Counted from the stretch's first letter, positions 25,337 through 33,349 are shown. The stretch is DNA of 64,000 nucleotides from Mucilaginibacter pedocola (GCF_002013915.1 NZ_MBTF01000035.1:1-64000); one strand, 5' to 3'. Numbers and translations: made by a program. Notes: generated by a model from the sequence alone, not told the origin.

Positions 25337-26461
25337 ATGACATATAAAAAATTCCTTTCGTTAGCTTTTGGGGCCGTTTTACTGGCTTCGTTAGCTTTAC
25401 CTGCTGTAGCCCAACGCAGGGGCGGCGGCGGTGGCGGCTTTAGCCGCGGTGGTGGTGGTTTTTCGGGTGGTGGTGGCTTTAGCCGTGGCGGCGGGAGTTT
25501 TGGCGGCGGCGGTTTCAGTCGCGGCGGCTCGTCGGGCGGCGGCTTTAGTCGTCCGCAGGGCAGTTTCAGCCGCCCATCAGGTGGTTTTACCAGGCCAAAC
25601 AGCGTAGGTGTTTCTCCGCAGCGCGGCAATAGCTTTGGCGGCGGCAGCATTGGGCGCGCACCACGTACCAACTCTTTCGGTAGCGGCGGTTTCCAAAATC
25701 GCTCATATGGTTACCGTGGTGGCAGCTTCGGCAGGCCGGGCGCTTCTTATGGTTACCGTGGCGGTAGCTATGGCCGTGGCCCATCGTCGTTCGGCCGTGG
25801 CAGCTATCGTTATTATGGAGGCAGCTATCGTGGCGGTGTTTACCGTGGTGGATACTGGGGGCGCTATTATGGCCCGCGTTATTTCAACAATGGCTTTTAC
25901 AATTATCGTGGCTTTTACAGCTCGCTGTATTTCCCGCACATTGGTTTTAGTATAGGTGTTTTGCCTTACGGTTATTATCCGTTCTATTGGGGTGGTTACC
26001 CTTATTACTACAGCGATGGCCTTTACTACCGCCAGTATAACGATCAGTATACTGTAGTGGAACCGCCAATTGGTGCGCAAATAAACAAATTGCCATCTAA
26101 CGCTGAAGCTATTACTATAAATGGCGAGCAATATTACGAATCGAACGGGGTTTACTACCGCGAGTTTACTAAAGACGACGGCACTGTAGTTTATGAAGTA
26201 GCCGGTAAAGACGGCGAGTTGAACACCGGTGATACCCAAAGCGATCAATCGTATTCATCGGCAGATGATGCGCCATTAAAAATTGGCGACGTGGTTGACC
26301 AGTTACCTCAGGATAGCCGCAAAATAAAAGTGAACGGCGAAAAGCTTTATGTTGCCCCTGATGGCACCTACTTCCAGGAAGCGCTTGACGAGGATAACAA
26401 CAAAGTATACAAAGTTGTTGGCCTGCCTACAGATGAAGAACCTGCAGACGACGGACAATAA
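25337..26461 (+). CDS. DUF6515 family secreted glycine-rich protein
   Basis: This 374-residue protein has a signal peptide ending at AVAQ, then about 130 residues dominated by RGGG, GGFSR and GSYGR repeats, then a Tyr/Gly-rich stretch with a hydrophobic YGYYPFYWGGYPYYYS core. The C-terminal half carries two related modules, INGEQYYESNGVYYREF and VNGEKLYVAPDGTYFQEA, typical of DUF6515. The low-complexity region suggests a surface or cell-envelope structural role, which is inferred. It is secreted through Sec. Confidence 0.85.
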   Translation: MTYKKFLSLAFGAVLLASLALPAVAQRRGGGGGGFSRGGGGFSGGGGFSRGGGSFGGGGFSRGGSSGGGFSRPQGSFSRPSGGFTRPNSVGVSPQRGNSFGGGSIGRAPRTNSFGSGGFQNRSYGYRGGSFGRPGASYGYRGGSYGRGPSSFGRGSYRYYGGSYRGGVYRGGYWGRYYGPRYFNNGFYNYRGFYSSLYFPHIGFSIGVLPYGYYPFYWGGYPYYYSDGLYYRQYNDQYTVVEPPIGAQINKLPSNAEAITINGEQYYESNGVYYREFTKDDGTVVYEVAGKDGELNTGDTQSDQSYSSADDAPLKIGDVVDQLPQDSRKIKVNGEKLYVAPDGTYFQEALDEDNNKVYKVVGLPTDEEPADDGQ

Positions 26462-26483
26462 ACATATTTTGATACTATTTATT

Positions 26484-26517
26484 AAAGGGTGTGCCGGCTT
26501 GCGGTGTACCCTTTTTT
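26484..26517 (+). terminator. DUF6515 gene terminator
   Basis: AAAGGGTGTGCCG pairs with CGGTGTACCCTTT using several G-U pairs and is followed by T residues. Confidence 0.65.
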
Positions 26518-26603
26518 GTTGGCGGCAGATCTAACCTTAATTAAATTTTCGGAAACATTTTAATTGTAAGGCAGTAGTATTTATATACTAATTATTAAAA
26601 CCG

Positions 26604-26948
26604 ATGGAAAATCATGGTCATACCGCTTTAATTGCCAAGCTGCTTGCTTGTGTTGAAGCCTGCGAGAACTGTGCTACGGCCTGCCTAAACGAAACAGATG
26701 TACAACCCATGGTTCGCTGCGTAGCACTTGACCGCGACTGTGCCGATATATGCAGTCAGGCGGCGAGGTTATTGCAGCGCCGCTCGGAACTGGCGCACCA
26801 ATACCTGTTATTGTGCGAAGAAATATGCCGAATGTGCGCAAAGGAATGCGGTATGCATCAACACGATCATTGCCAAAAATGTGCGGAGGCTTGCTTTATT
26901 TGTGCCGAAGCTTGCCATGCCCATCATCAACCTATTTTGCAGGATTAA
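26604..26948 (+). CDS. Four-helix-bundle copper-binding protein
   Basis: This 114-residue protein has 16 cysteines arranged in repeated CxxxC/CxxC pairs along helices: C16, C20, C23, C27, C39, C46, C50, then C71, C75, C78, C82, C90, C93, C97, C100 and C104. This is the DUF326/Csp-like pattern, in which Cys side chains line the core of a four-helix bundle and store Cu(I). There is no signal peptide, so it is a cytosolic form. The His-rich ends (HGH, MHQHDH, HAHH) may add metal sites. No copper exporter is adjacent. Confidence 0.9.
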   Translation: MENHGHTALIAKLLACVEACENCATACLNETDVQPMVRCVALDRDCADICSQAARLLQRRSELAHQYLLLCEEICRMCAKECGMHQHDHCQKCAEACFICAEACHAHHQPILQD

Positions 26949-26989
26949 TGCCTGCATTATTATAAGTACCACAGCACCGCTATGTTTAC

Positions 26990-26997
26990 TACCTTTG
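26990..26997 (+). promoter_or_regulatory. -7 box directly before the methyltransferase start
   Basis: TACCTTTG ends six bases before the ATG at 27003. Transcription should begin at about 27002, predicting a leaderless mRNA and ruling against the ATG at 26982. Confidence 0.5.
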
Positions 26998-27002
26998 CAG
27001 CC

Positions 27003-28190
27003 ATGATTGATGTGGTATTAAAAAAGGGAAAAGAAAAGGCCGTGCTGCAAAGGCATCCCTGGGTATTTTCCGGTGCTATAGAAAAAGTAAAGGGTAAACC
27101 CGCGAATGGCGAGATTGTACGCTTGCTGGGAAGTAAAGATGATTTCCTGGCTTATGGCTTTTACAATGCGCAGTCGCGCGTGGCGGTGCGTTTGCTGGAG
27201 TGGGATGAGAATACAGCGGTTGACGAAGCCTGGTTCCGCGATAAAGTACGAACCGCGGTAGCCGGCCGAAACCATATTCTTGAAGATGGCAATACCGATA
27301 CCTGCCGCCTTGTGTTTAGCGAATCAGATTATCTCCCGGGGCTTATAGTTGATAAATACGCGAGGCATTTGGCGGTACAAGTGCTCACTTCGGGCATACA
27401 AAATGCTTTACCGGTTATTATCGACGAATTGAATACCCTGCTTAAACCGCTAAGCATATACGATAAAAGCGACGCATCATCACGTGCCCACGAAGGGTTG
27501 GAAACAACCAATACACTACTTTCAGGCACGCAGCCGCCCGAACTGGTAATGGTGAAGGAAAATGGCATCACCTATGGTATTAATATAGCCGAGGGCCAAA
27601 AATCCGGCTTTTATTGCGATCAGCGTTATAATCGCAAAGAATTAGCATCATACACAAAAGGCAAAAAAGTACTGGATTGCTTCAGCTACACCGGCGGCTT
27701 TACGCTCAATAGCTTGCGCGAAGGTGCCGCTTCGGTAACCAGTGTAGATAGCTCGGCCCTGGCGATAGAAACATTAGAAGAAAACATCCGCCTTAATAAT
27801 TTTGCGGGTGCTGAGCACACTGCTATTAAATCCGACGTGAATGTACAATTAAGAAAATTCAGGGATGATGGCGAGAAATTCGATGTGATCGTATTGGATC
27901 CACCCAAATACGCGCCGTCGCGCTCTGCATTAGACCGTGCTTCACGTGCTTATAAAGATCTTAACCGCTTAGGCATGCAATTGCTTAACAGCGGTGGCTT
28001 GCTGGCTACATTCTCCTGCTCGGGTGCTATGGATATGGAAACATTTAAACAGGTAATGGCTTGGGCTGCGCTGGATGCCGGCAAGCAGGTGCAGTTTGTA
28101 TACCAGTTCCATCAACCCGAAGACCACCCTGTTAGGGCTTCTTTTCCGGAAGGGGAGTACCTGAAGGGATTGTTGTGCCGCGTCTGGTGA
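27003..28190 (+). CDS. rlmI: RlmI-type 23S rRNA (cytosine) methyltransferase
   Basis: From the ATG at 27003 the protein has 395 residues: an N-terminal PUA domain (LKKGKEKAVLQRHPWVFSGAI), a central linker with YLPGLIVDKYA, and a C-terminal Rossmann methyltransferase. The SAM-binding region is VLDCFSYTGGFTLNSLREGA, followed by VTSVDSS, and the catalytic-loop motif is VIVLDPPKYAPS. A late FSCSGAMDMETF carries the conserved cysteine. This matches the RlmI/YccW family that methylates C1962 of 23S rRNA; the precise target here is inferred by homology. Confidence 0.9.
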   Translation: MIDVVLKKGKEKAVLQRHPWVFSGAIEKVKGKPANGEIVRLLGSKDDFLAYGFYNAQSRVAVRLLEWDENTAVDEAWFRDKVRTAVAGRNHILEDGNTDTCRLVFSESDYLPGLIVDKYARHLAVQVLTSGIQNALPVIIDELNTLLKPLSIYDKSDASSRAHEGLETTNTLLSGTQPPELVMVKENGITYGINIAEGQKSGFYCDQRYNRKELASYTKGKKVLDCFSYTGGFTLNSLREGAASVTSVDSSALAIETLEENIRLNNFAGAEHTAIKSDVNVQLRKFRDDGEKFDVIVLDPPKYAPSRSALDRASRAYKDLNRLGMQLLNSGGLLATFSCSGAMDMETFKQVMAWAALDAGKQVQFVYQFHQPEDHPVRASFPEGEYLKGLLCRVW

Positions 28191-28241
28191 GACACGATTT
28201 AGGGATGGAGCGATTTACACGATTCTATCTTTTTTGCCAAA

Positions 28242-28285
28242 AAAATATCGAACAGCGATGCCCTAACATCATTGTTCGATATTTT
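28242..28285 (+). terminator. Hairpin after the methyltransferase gene
   Basis: A 13-bp perfect stem (AAAATATCGAACA at 28242-28254 with 28273-28285) has an 18-nt loop and A/T-rich flanks. It can serve rlmI and the convergent lrp-like gene. Confidence 0.6.
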
Positions 28286-28335
28286 AATATTAATACAGCA
28301 ACTCGTGTTTGCCGGGCTAAAAGCTAAGTAAACGT

Positions 28336-28812
28336 TTACTCCAGGGTGATCTGTCTTTTAATACTTTCTTCCAAAGAGATGAACGTTTCGGTGCGTTGAA
28401 TGCCCTTTACGCTTTGTATTTGCTCATTTAATACCTCGCGCAGGTGGTTGGTATCGTGGCAAACAATTTTAGCGAAGATGCTCCAGCTGCCGGTTGTGTA
28501 GTGTAACTCCACAATCTCGGGTACCATTTTAAGCTGCTTTACCGCTTCGTTGTATTGCGATCCTTTCTCGAGGAATATCCCCAGGAACGCAGTAACGTCA
28601 TAACCAAGCTTTTGCGGGTTTACTTCAAGGCTTGCACCTTTAATTACACCCAGCTCCTCCAGCTTTTTCATGCGCACGTGTATGGTTCCGCCAGAAACGA
28701 TCAACTCTTTTGCAATCTCCGTATAGGGTGTAGTTGCATTTTTCATCAAAATTGACAAAATCTGGATGTCAAGATTGTCAATTTCTAAATTTTGGGGTTT
28801 CCTGTGAGGCAT
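28336..28812 (-). CDS. Lrp/AsnC family transcriptional regulator
   Basis: This 158-residue protein has an N-terminal winged helix (IDNLDIQILSILMKNATTPYTEIAKEL, recognition region VSGGTIHVRMKKLEELGVI, split here) and a C-terminal RAM ligand-binding domain with YDVTAFLGIFLE, VVELHYTTGSW-like EIVELHYTTGSW and the final GIQRTETFISLEESIKR. Such proteins bind amino acids and control their metabolism. It is divergent from the tandem tRNA-like genes, whose promoter is about 75 nt away. The effector is unknown. Confidence 0.93.
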   Translation of the reverse strand: MPHRKPQNLEIDNLDIQILSILMKNATTPYTEIAKELIVSGGTIHVRMKKLEELGVIKGASLEVNPQKLGYDVTAFLGIFLEKGSQYNEAVKQLKMVPEIVELHYTTGSWSIFAKIVCHDTNHLREVLNEQIQSVKGIQRTETFISLEESIKRQITLE

Positions 28813-28885
28813 ATATTTAGATATCTATATTCAAATACAAGTTTAATTAAAATTAAAGTAAAAATAAAAATATTTTGTTGAAATA

Positions 28886-28917
28886 TTTGCAAGGAATGCC
28901 AAAGTCCTTTAAATTTG
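28886..28917 (+). promoter_or_regulatory. Promoter of the tandem tRNA-like genes
   Basis: TTTG at 28886-28889, 20 nt, then TAAATTTG at 28910-28917 is an excellent -33/-7 match. Transcription should begin near 28922, about 43 nt before the first RNA. Confidence 0.7.
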
Positions 28918-28964
28918 TATAAAGCAAATCAGAAATGGTTGCTTGTTCTTTAAAGAAAACAAAT

Positions 28965-29076
28965 TGTTGGGTGGTGAAATTTTTGGCAGACACACCTCCT
29001 TGTCGCGGTGGCGGAGATCATGGGAAACCCGAAGCGGGCTAACCACTCTGTGAAGGTTCGAACCCTTCCCCAACAG
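28965..29076 (+). tRNA. Unusual type II tRNA-like RNA, copy 1: tRNA-Leu-like body, GUC (Asp) anticodon
   Basis: The 112-nt sequence folds as a tRNA. It has a 7-bp acceptor (TGTTGGG/CCCAACA), a 3-bp D stem with a 14-nt loop containing GG, an anticodon stem CCTCC/GGTGG with a central T-T mismatch, the loop TTGTCGC, and a T arm GAAGG-TTCGAAC-CCTTC. The D arm (TGGTGAAAT...GGCAGACAC) resembles bacterial tRNA-Leu. The anticodon is GTC, with C38, G10, G2-C71 and discriminator G73, the known bacterial aspartate identity set; tRNA-Leu needs A73. The variable region is 40 nt: GGAG/CTCT stem, TGG/CCA stem and a CCCG-AAG-CGGG hairpin. No CCA is encoded, as for the normal tRNA-Asp here. Function is unknown. 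Confidence 0.7.
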
Positions 29077-29106
29077 CAAGCTAAACGCAAGGTTTAGTTT
29101 ATATCC

Positions 29107-29222
29107 TGTAGGATGGTGAAATTTTTGGCAGACACACCTCCTTGTCGCGGTGGCGGAGATCATGGGAAACTCTTAGCAATAAGAATAACCACTCTTTGAA
29201 GGTTCGACCCCTTCTCCTACAG
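29107..29222 (+). tRNA. Unusual type II tRNA-like RNA, copy 2
   Basis: This 116-nt sequence starts 30 nt after copy 1 and shares 57 identical bases covering the D arm, anticodon arm and 5' half of the variable region. The acceptor stem differs but stays fully paired (TGTAGGA/TCCTACA). The variable-arm hairpin is replaced by TCTTA-GCAA-TAAGA, again fully paired, and TGG...CCA is kept. Discriminator G73, GTC anticodon and C38 are identical. The T loop is TTCGACC. Compensatory changes in two stems between copies argue that both are functional structured RNAs, not decaying tRNA fragments. Confidence 0.7.
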
Positions 29223-29260
29223 CTCTTCTCATAATTTAGGTTTATAATTGGTTAGTAAAG

Positions 29261-29291
29261 GCCCCTGCCCATCAGGGGCTTTGCTGTTTTA
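29261..29291 (+). terminator. Terminator of the tRNA-like unit
   Basis: GCCCCTG (29261-29267) pairs with CAGGGGC (29273-29279) over a 5-nt loop, followed by TTTGCTGTTTT. Confidence 0.65.
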
Positions 29292-29415
29292 TAAGGTTTT
29301 GTAATTGATACGCCTAAAAGTTCCCGGAAAGAAATAACATCTAACACAGAATTTCGAATAGCCAATATCGAAGGTGGGGAGTTGTCACGGTTTTCGGTAT
29401 TGTGGAAAAAACAAA

Positions 29416-29445
29416 AGCGCCCCGGTGGTAACCGGGGCGCTTTTT
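29416..29445 (-). terminator. Terminator after the beta-barrel gene
   Basis: A 10-bp perfect stem (AGCGCCCCGG with 29432-29441) around TGGTAA, flanked by A/T runs, lies just past the stop of the minus-strand gene. Confidence 0.8.
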
Positions 29446-29468
29446 AAAAGTTCTCATGAGTCTATCCC

Positions 29469-30056
29469 TTAAAACAACTTAAACCCAACGCTTAAAGCCC
29501 AAAGGTTTTGGCGCTGTCCGTAGTTGGGGTTAATTTTGGTTAGCCCACCTTCGTACCTAAAATCGGCAGTAATGTGGCCTATGTCAACACCAGCGCCGGC
29601 CTGGAAACCCAGCGTACTTTTGCGGTAATCGCCAAAATCGTTGTAAGCACCGTTAACCGCGCTCGAGAAGTTGTCGTTCTTATCGAGTACATAACTGTAA
29701 ACAGGACCGGCCATTATCCTGAAATTCAGGTTGTCGCCACCGAAGCCTTTGCCTATTAATAATGGCAGGTTTAGGGTAGTGAACTTTACTTTACCCTCCG
29801 ACGTTGTATTGTTGTTGCTGGTAGGGAACGCAAATTTACCACCGCTACTACCCAGGTAAAGTTCGGGCTGCAGGTAAACGTTTGAACCTACACGCGCAAA
29901 AATACCGGCCTGGTAGCCTGTTTTGGTAGATTCACTTACGTTATCGGTGTTGATCTTAGAGAAATTTACCCCGCCCTTTATACCGAGCGAGAATTGTGCC
30001 TTGGCGCTAATAGCTGCCGACACGATGATTGCAATGCTTAAAAATAACTTTTTCAT
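29469..30056 (-). CDS. Outer-membrane beta-barrel protein (PorT-like)
   Basis: From the ATG at 30056 the product is 195 residues. A signal peptide (MKKLFLSIAIIVSAAISAKA) leads into an eight-strand-type barrel: FSLGIKGGVNFSKI, GYQAGIFARVGSNVYLQPELYLGSSGG (in parts), FTTLNLPLLIGKG, FRIMAGPVYSYVL, GFQAGAGVDIGHITADFRYEGG and a terminal LWALSVGFKLF. This matches the outer-membrane beta-barrel family typical of Bacteroidota. The upstream in-frame extension to 30101 would place 15 residues before the signal peptide and is rejected. No specific role is known. Confidence 0.85.
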   Translation of the reverse strand: MKKLFLSIAIIVSAAISAKAQFSLGIKGGVNFSKINTDNVSESTKTGYQAGIFARVGSNVYLQPELYLGSSGGKFAFPTSNNNTTSEGKVKFTTLNLPLLIGKGFGGDNLNFRIMAGPVYSYVLDKNDNFSSAVNGAYNDFGDYRKSTLGFQAGAGVDIGHITADFRYEGGLTKINPNYGQRQNLWALSVGFKLF

Positions 30057-30224
30057 AGTGTTTGTTTTTGGTTGCATGCTTTGCTGCACAAATGCTAACA
30101 AGCATGGCTTTGTTTAGTTTATCCTCGGTTTGATGTTGCCTGCAGGTAAAAGTTTAACCGCAAGCCGCACATTAAACGTATACAGCGCTGTATTTTTTAT
30201 ATTTTTGTTGAAATAATTTGTTTT

Positions 30225-30440
30225 ATGGCAGAAATTACTATCAGCAATAAAGATTGGGCACGCGTTAAAATTAAGGTTCAGCGCAAATACAACCACCTTA
30301 CCGACGAGCAATTGCAATACACCGAAGGCCAGGAAGATAGCCTGATAACCCGCATGATGCAGCTGGTAAACCGCGATAGGGCTTATGTAGTGTTCACTCT
30401 TAAAAAAGCTTTGGTGAACATTGACAATAACCGCCTTTAA
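30225..30440 (+). CDS. CsbD-like small stress protein
   Basis: This 71-residue protein follows the CsbD pattern: DWARVKIKVQRKYNHLTDEQLQYTEGQED matches the W-x-K-x-K...LTDdDL.Y.EG.EdeL pattern of the family (read in parts). CsbD-like proteins are small, charged, stress-induced proteins without a known biochemical activity. It precedes the S41 peptidase gene by about 70 nt and could be cotranscribed with it. Confidence 0.75.
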   Translation: MAEITISNKDWARVKIKVQRKYNHLTDEQLQYTEGQEDSLITRMMQLVNRDRAYVVFTLKKALVNIDNNRL

Positions 30441-30507
30441 AATGAGTTAATTGATTTACATACGCAGCCTATTGCTGCGTTACATTTACCCCGGAGGGTT
30501 CTTTAAA

Positions 30508-32250
30508 ATGGATACTGAGAGAAGGAAAGGCTTTAGCTACCGAAAACCGGCCATAGTTGCCAGTGTAATTGCCGTAGCCGTTACCGCATTTGGCTTTAAC
30601 GACGACCTTTTCCAGATAGCTAAGAACCTGGATGTGTTTGCCTCGGTATATAAAGAGGTAAATATTAACTATGTAGATGAGGTAAATTCGGCGAAACTGG
30701 TAAAAACCGGTGTTGATGCCATGCTGGATGGTTTGGACCCCTACACCGAGTTTGTGCCCGAATCGGAAATAGAAGATTATAAGCTGCACTATGTAAGCAC
30801 CCAATACGGTGGGATAGGAGCAAGTATCTTCATTCGCGATAATAAGGTGTTCATTACCGATATATTTACCGGTTTCCCCGCTTACAAAGCAGATATACGC
30901 CAGGGCGACCAACTGGTGAAGATAAACGACATTGACCTTACCGGTAAAACTAACGACCAGGTAAGCCAGCTGTTAAAAGGCTCTAAAGGCGCTGCTATTA
31001 AACTCCAGATCAAGCGCGGTGCCGATGCCCCTGTTGATAAAAACCTGGTGCGCGACGAGATAAAACAGCCCAACGTGGTTTACTCGGGCATGGTTGATGG
31101 CAATATGGGCTACATCAAGCTCAATAAATTCCTCGAGAACTCTGCCGATGAAGTTACCTCTGCCTTGTCAGCTATCAAAAAGAACAACCCTAACGGCATC
31201 ATCCTCGATCTGCGCTCTAACGGTGGCGGTATACTGCAGGAGGCCGTAAAAATTGTGAACCTCTTTGTACAGAAAGATGTAATGGTGGTATCGCAAAAAG
31301 GGAAGGTGAAAGAGAAAAACTTTACCTACAATACGCAGGCTACGCCAATGGAACCCAACCTGCCGCTGGTGGTATTGGTGAACAGCCGCTCGGCATCAGC
31401 ATCAGAAATTGTGGCGGGAGCCCTGCAGGATCTTGACCGTGCAATTGTAATAGGTCAACGTAGCTATGGCAAGGGGTTGGTTCAACAAACCTTTAACCTG
31501 CCTTATAATAGCCTGGTTAAAATTACCATTGCCAAATACTTTATACCATCGGGCCGTTGCGTGCAGGCTTTAGATTATACGCATCGTAAAGATGACGGTA
31601 GCGTAATAAAAGTTGCCGACTCTTTACTGCACGAATACAAAACCAAAAACGGCCGCTCGGTTTATGATGGCAGCGGTGTATACCCCGATATTTTTGTAAA
31701 GCAGGAGCGCTTTGCCAACATTACCCAAACGCTGGTAAGCAAATTGCTGATATTTGATTACGCTACGCAATACCGTAATGCTCACCCTAATATTGGCGAT
31801 GCGCGGGCCTTTGCACTTAATGATGCAGGCTATGCCGATTTTACCAAATACCTGGCGGGCAAAAATTATAGCTACAGCACTGTCTCTGAAAAAATACTCG
31901 ATCAGCTAAAAACCGAGGCTACTAAAGAAAAACAGTTCCCCGAGATACAGGCCGAATACGATGGTCTGAAAGCCAAAATGGCCGCCAGCAAAAAGAACGA
32001 CCTGCAACTGCATAAAGAAGAAATAAAGCAGGTACTGGAGAACGAAATAGCCTCGCGCTACTACTACGAGAAAGGCCGCTACGAAGCCAACTTTAAATAC
32101 GATAAAGAACTTGCCCAGGCCATAAAAACCATGCAGGATAAAGCGCAGCTGGCATCTATCCTGAAAGGAGAGGGTAGCTTTAAAGTAATAGGCAAGCCCG
32201 TATTGGCTATGGCCGATAAGAAAGCTGAAAAAGACGATAGCGAAGATTGA
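30508..32250 (+). CDS. ctpA: S41 family C-terminal processing peptidase
   Basis: The ATG at 30508 is preceded by GGAGGG at a good distance and gives 580 residues; the frame open upstream to 30451 is not needed. An N-terminal membrane anchor (AIVASVIAVAVTAFGF) is followed by a PDZ domain (GGIGASIFIRDNKVFITDIF, FPAYKADIRQGDQLVKIN) and the S41 core. The Ser-Lys dyad is visible in SRSASASEIVAGAL and GQRSYGKGLVQ. It is a periplasmic tail-specific protease. The long C-terminal region after residue ~400 is charged and helical, as in Bacteroidota homologues. Confidence 0.94.
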   Translation: MDTERRKGFSYRKPAIVASVIAVAVTAFGFNDDLFQIAKNLDVFASVYKEVNINYVDEVNSAKLVKTGVDAMLDGLDPYTEFVPESEIEDYKLHYVSTQYGGIGASIFIRDNKVFITDIFTGFPAYKADIRQGDQLVKINDIDLTGKTNDQVSQLLKGSKGAAIKLQIKRGADAPVDKNLVRDEIKQPNVVYSGMVDGNMGYIKLNKFLENSADEVTSALSAIKKNNPNGIILDLRSNGGGILQEAVKIVNLFVQKDVMVVSQKGKVKEKNFTYNTQATPMEPNLPLVVLVNSRSASASEIVAGALQDLDRAIVIGQRSYGKGLVQQTFNLPYNSLVKITIAKYFIPSGRCVQALDYTHRKDDGSVIKVADSLLHEYKTKNGRSVYDGSGVYPDIFVKQERFANITQTLVSKLLIFDYATQYRNAHPNIGDARAFALNDAGYADFTKYLAGKNYSYSTVSEKILDQLKTEATKEKQFPEIQAEYDGLKAKMAASKKNDLQLHKEEIKQVLENEIASRYYYEKGRYEANFKYDKELAQAIKTMQDKAQLASILKGEGSFKVIGKPVLAMADKKAEKDDSED

Positions 32251-32276
32251 GCCTCAGTCTCTTCGTTTAAGATTTT

Positions 32277-32304
32277 GCCCGTTGTTATTTAACGGGCTTT
32301 TTTT
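32277..32304 (+). terminator. S41 peptidase terminator
   Basis: GCCCGTT (32277-32283) pairs with AACGGGC (32291-32297), followed by seven T. Confidence 0.82.
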
Positions 32305-32355
32305 CTTTCCTGTTATGGAATATCTGCAAACCACGCATCATAGTAATAAACGGCT

Positions 32356-33225
32356 ATGAAACCTTACACCTTAATCTTTTTAAGCACATTCCTTTTCTCG
32401 CTTTTGGGCTTTAACGCTTTTGCCAGCCCTCAAATGCCCGATTACATTATTTATAAGTCGGATACTATTGGCACTTATAATCTTATTGTTGAACGTTATT
32501 TGCAAAATCAGCATCCGGCAGATTCAGCTAAACTATTTGGGTTAAGTTTTAGGGACGGTGCTTCATTTAACTGTTGGAGAGGGTATCAAGCTATTTATAA
32601 AATAGAGAATGATAGCCTCTTTTTAGTTGATATGATACAATGCGGCACACTGCGGCAAGTTAAAAGGGATACGGCTTGGTCGAATGGGCTTATGAAGAAA
32701 ATATTTGGCAACGAGGTTGTAAACGGAAAGGTTTTTATTAATTGGTTTACAGGCGATATCAATTTCCCGTTGAATAGTAAATTGGTAAGATGGGACGGCG
32801 TTTTCTATAGGATATTTGAAAAGGAGCGTATAATAACTATCTCTGGCGGAAAGTTATCTAACACTGAAGATGTTTTAAACTATGTAAACGCCCCACACGG
32901 TATAAAAAGGGAGTATGGAGTAAAACTTTCAGATATCCTTTTTAAAAAGGTGAAAAAGATAAAATGGAGGAAATTGCCCGATTGCGATTGTTCTGACGAA
33001 TATGTAATCACAATTGGCCCGGCGGGGAATGTCTCTAAAGTTGCGTTGGCAGGTGAAAATAGGGATGAAGTGAGCGAAAACGAAGGTTGCAGAAAGCTGA
33101 TATTTGATGCTTTGCGAAAATTGCAGTTTGATATTATAAAAGACAAAGGCAAGCCAATTGCCGAAGATGTTTATTTGGAGATATGGGTAGAAGATAACGG
33201 CAAAACCGAGAACTGGACAAATTAG
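32356..33225 (+). CDS. Secreted hypothetical protein, 289 residues
   Basis: A signal peptide (LIFLSTFLFSLLGFNAFA) precedes a soluble protein. The middle part contains LRQVKRDTAWSNGLM and FINWFTGDINFPLNSKL. The C-terminal ~90 residues, with CDCSDEYVITIGPAGNVSKVAL and a closing DVYLEIWVEDNG, resemble a TonB C-terminal-like fold or related beta-alpha-beta module, but the match is weak. A CxC pair (PDCDCSD) and two more Cys may form disulfides. No function is assigned. Confidence 0.75.
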   Translation: MKPYTLIFLSTFLFSLLGFNAFASPQMPDYIIYKSDTIGTYNLIVERYLQNQHPADSAKLFGLSFRDGASFNCWRGYQAIYKIENDSLFLVDMIQCGTLRQVKRDTAWSNGLMKKIFGNEVVNGKVFINWFTGDINFPLNSKLVRWDGVFYRIFEKERIITISGGKLSNTEDVLNYVNAPHGIKREYGVKLSDILFKKVKKIKWRKLPDCDCSDEYVITIGPAGNVSKVALAGENRDEVSENEGCRKLIFDALRKLQFDIIKDKGKPIAEDVYLEIWVEDNGKTENWTN

Positions 33226-33349
33226 TGAGTTAATGTTTGCCCAGTCCGCGGTGCCCGGCTCTTGTAACATCCCCGTTATACTCCTCAATTCATTTAAACC
33301 CTCGGGTCGGTTTGTTTGTCATACCTGCAAAACAATAACAAACAAGACC

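Noticed and set aside
25430..25600. Repetitive GGC/GGT tract as a CRISPR or tandem-repeat array
   Set aside because: It is the coding sequence for Gly-rich repeats of a secreted protein, with no spacer structure.
25327..25671. Proline-rich minus-strand frame opposite the DUF6515 gene
   Set aside because: Its composition is simply the complement of glycine codons in the real gene.
28909..29163. 84-codon open frame antisense to the tRNA-like RNAs
   Set aside because: It runs across the conserved RNA structures, has no protein character, and the 57-nt identity between the RNA copies explains its internal repetition.
28965..29222. Idea that the tRNA-like RNAs are tmRNA or contain a group I intron
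   Set aside because: There is no tag reading frame or pseudoknot length for tmRNA, and 40-44 nt is far too short for a group I intron; the extra bases lie after the anticodon stem, in the variable-region position.
28965..29222. Reading them as ordinary tRNA-Leu genes
   Set aside because: No leucine anticodon (xAA or xAG) can be placed in a seven-base loop, and the discriminator is G, not A.
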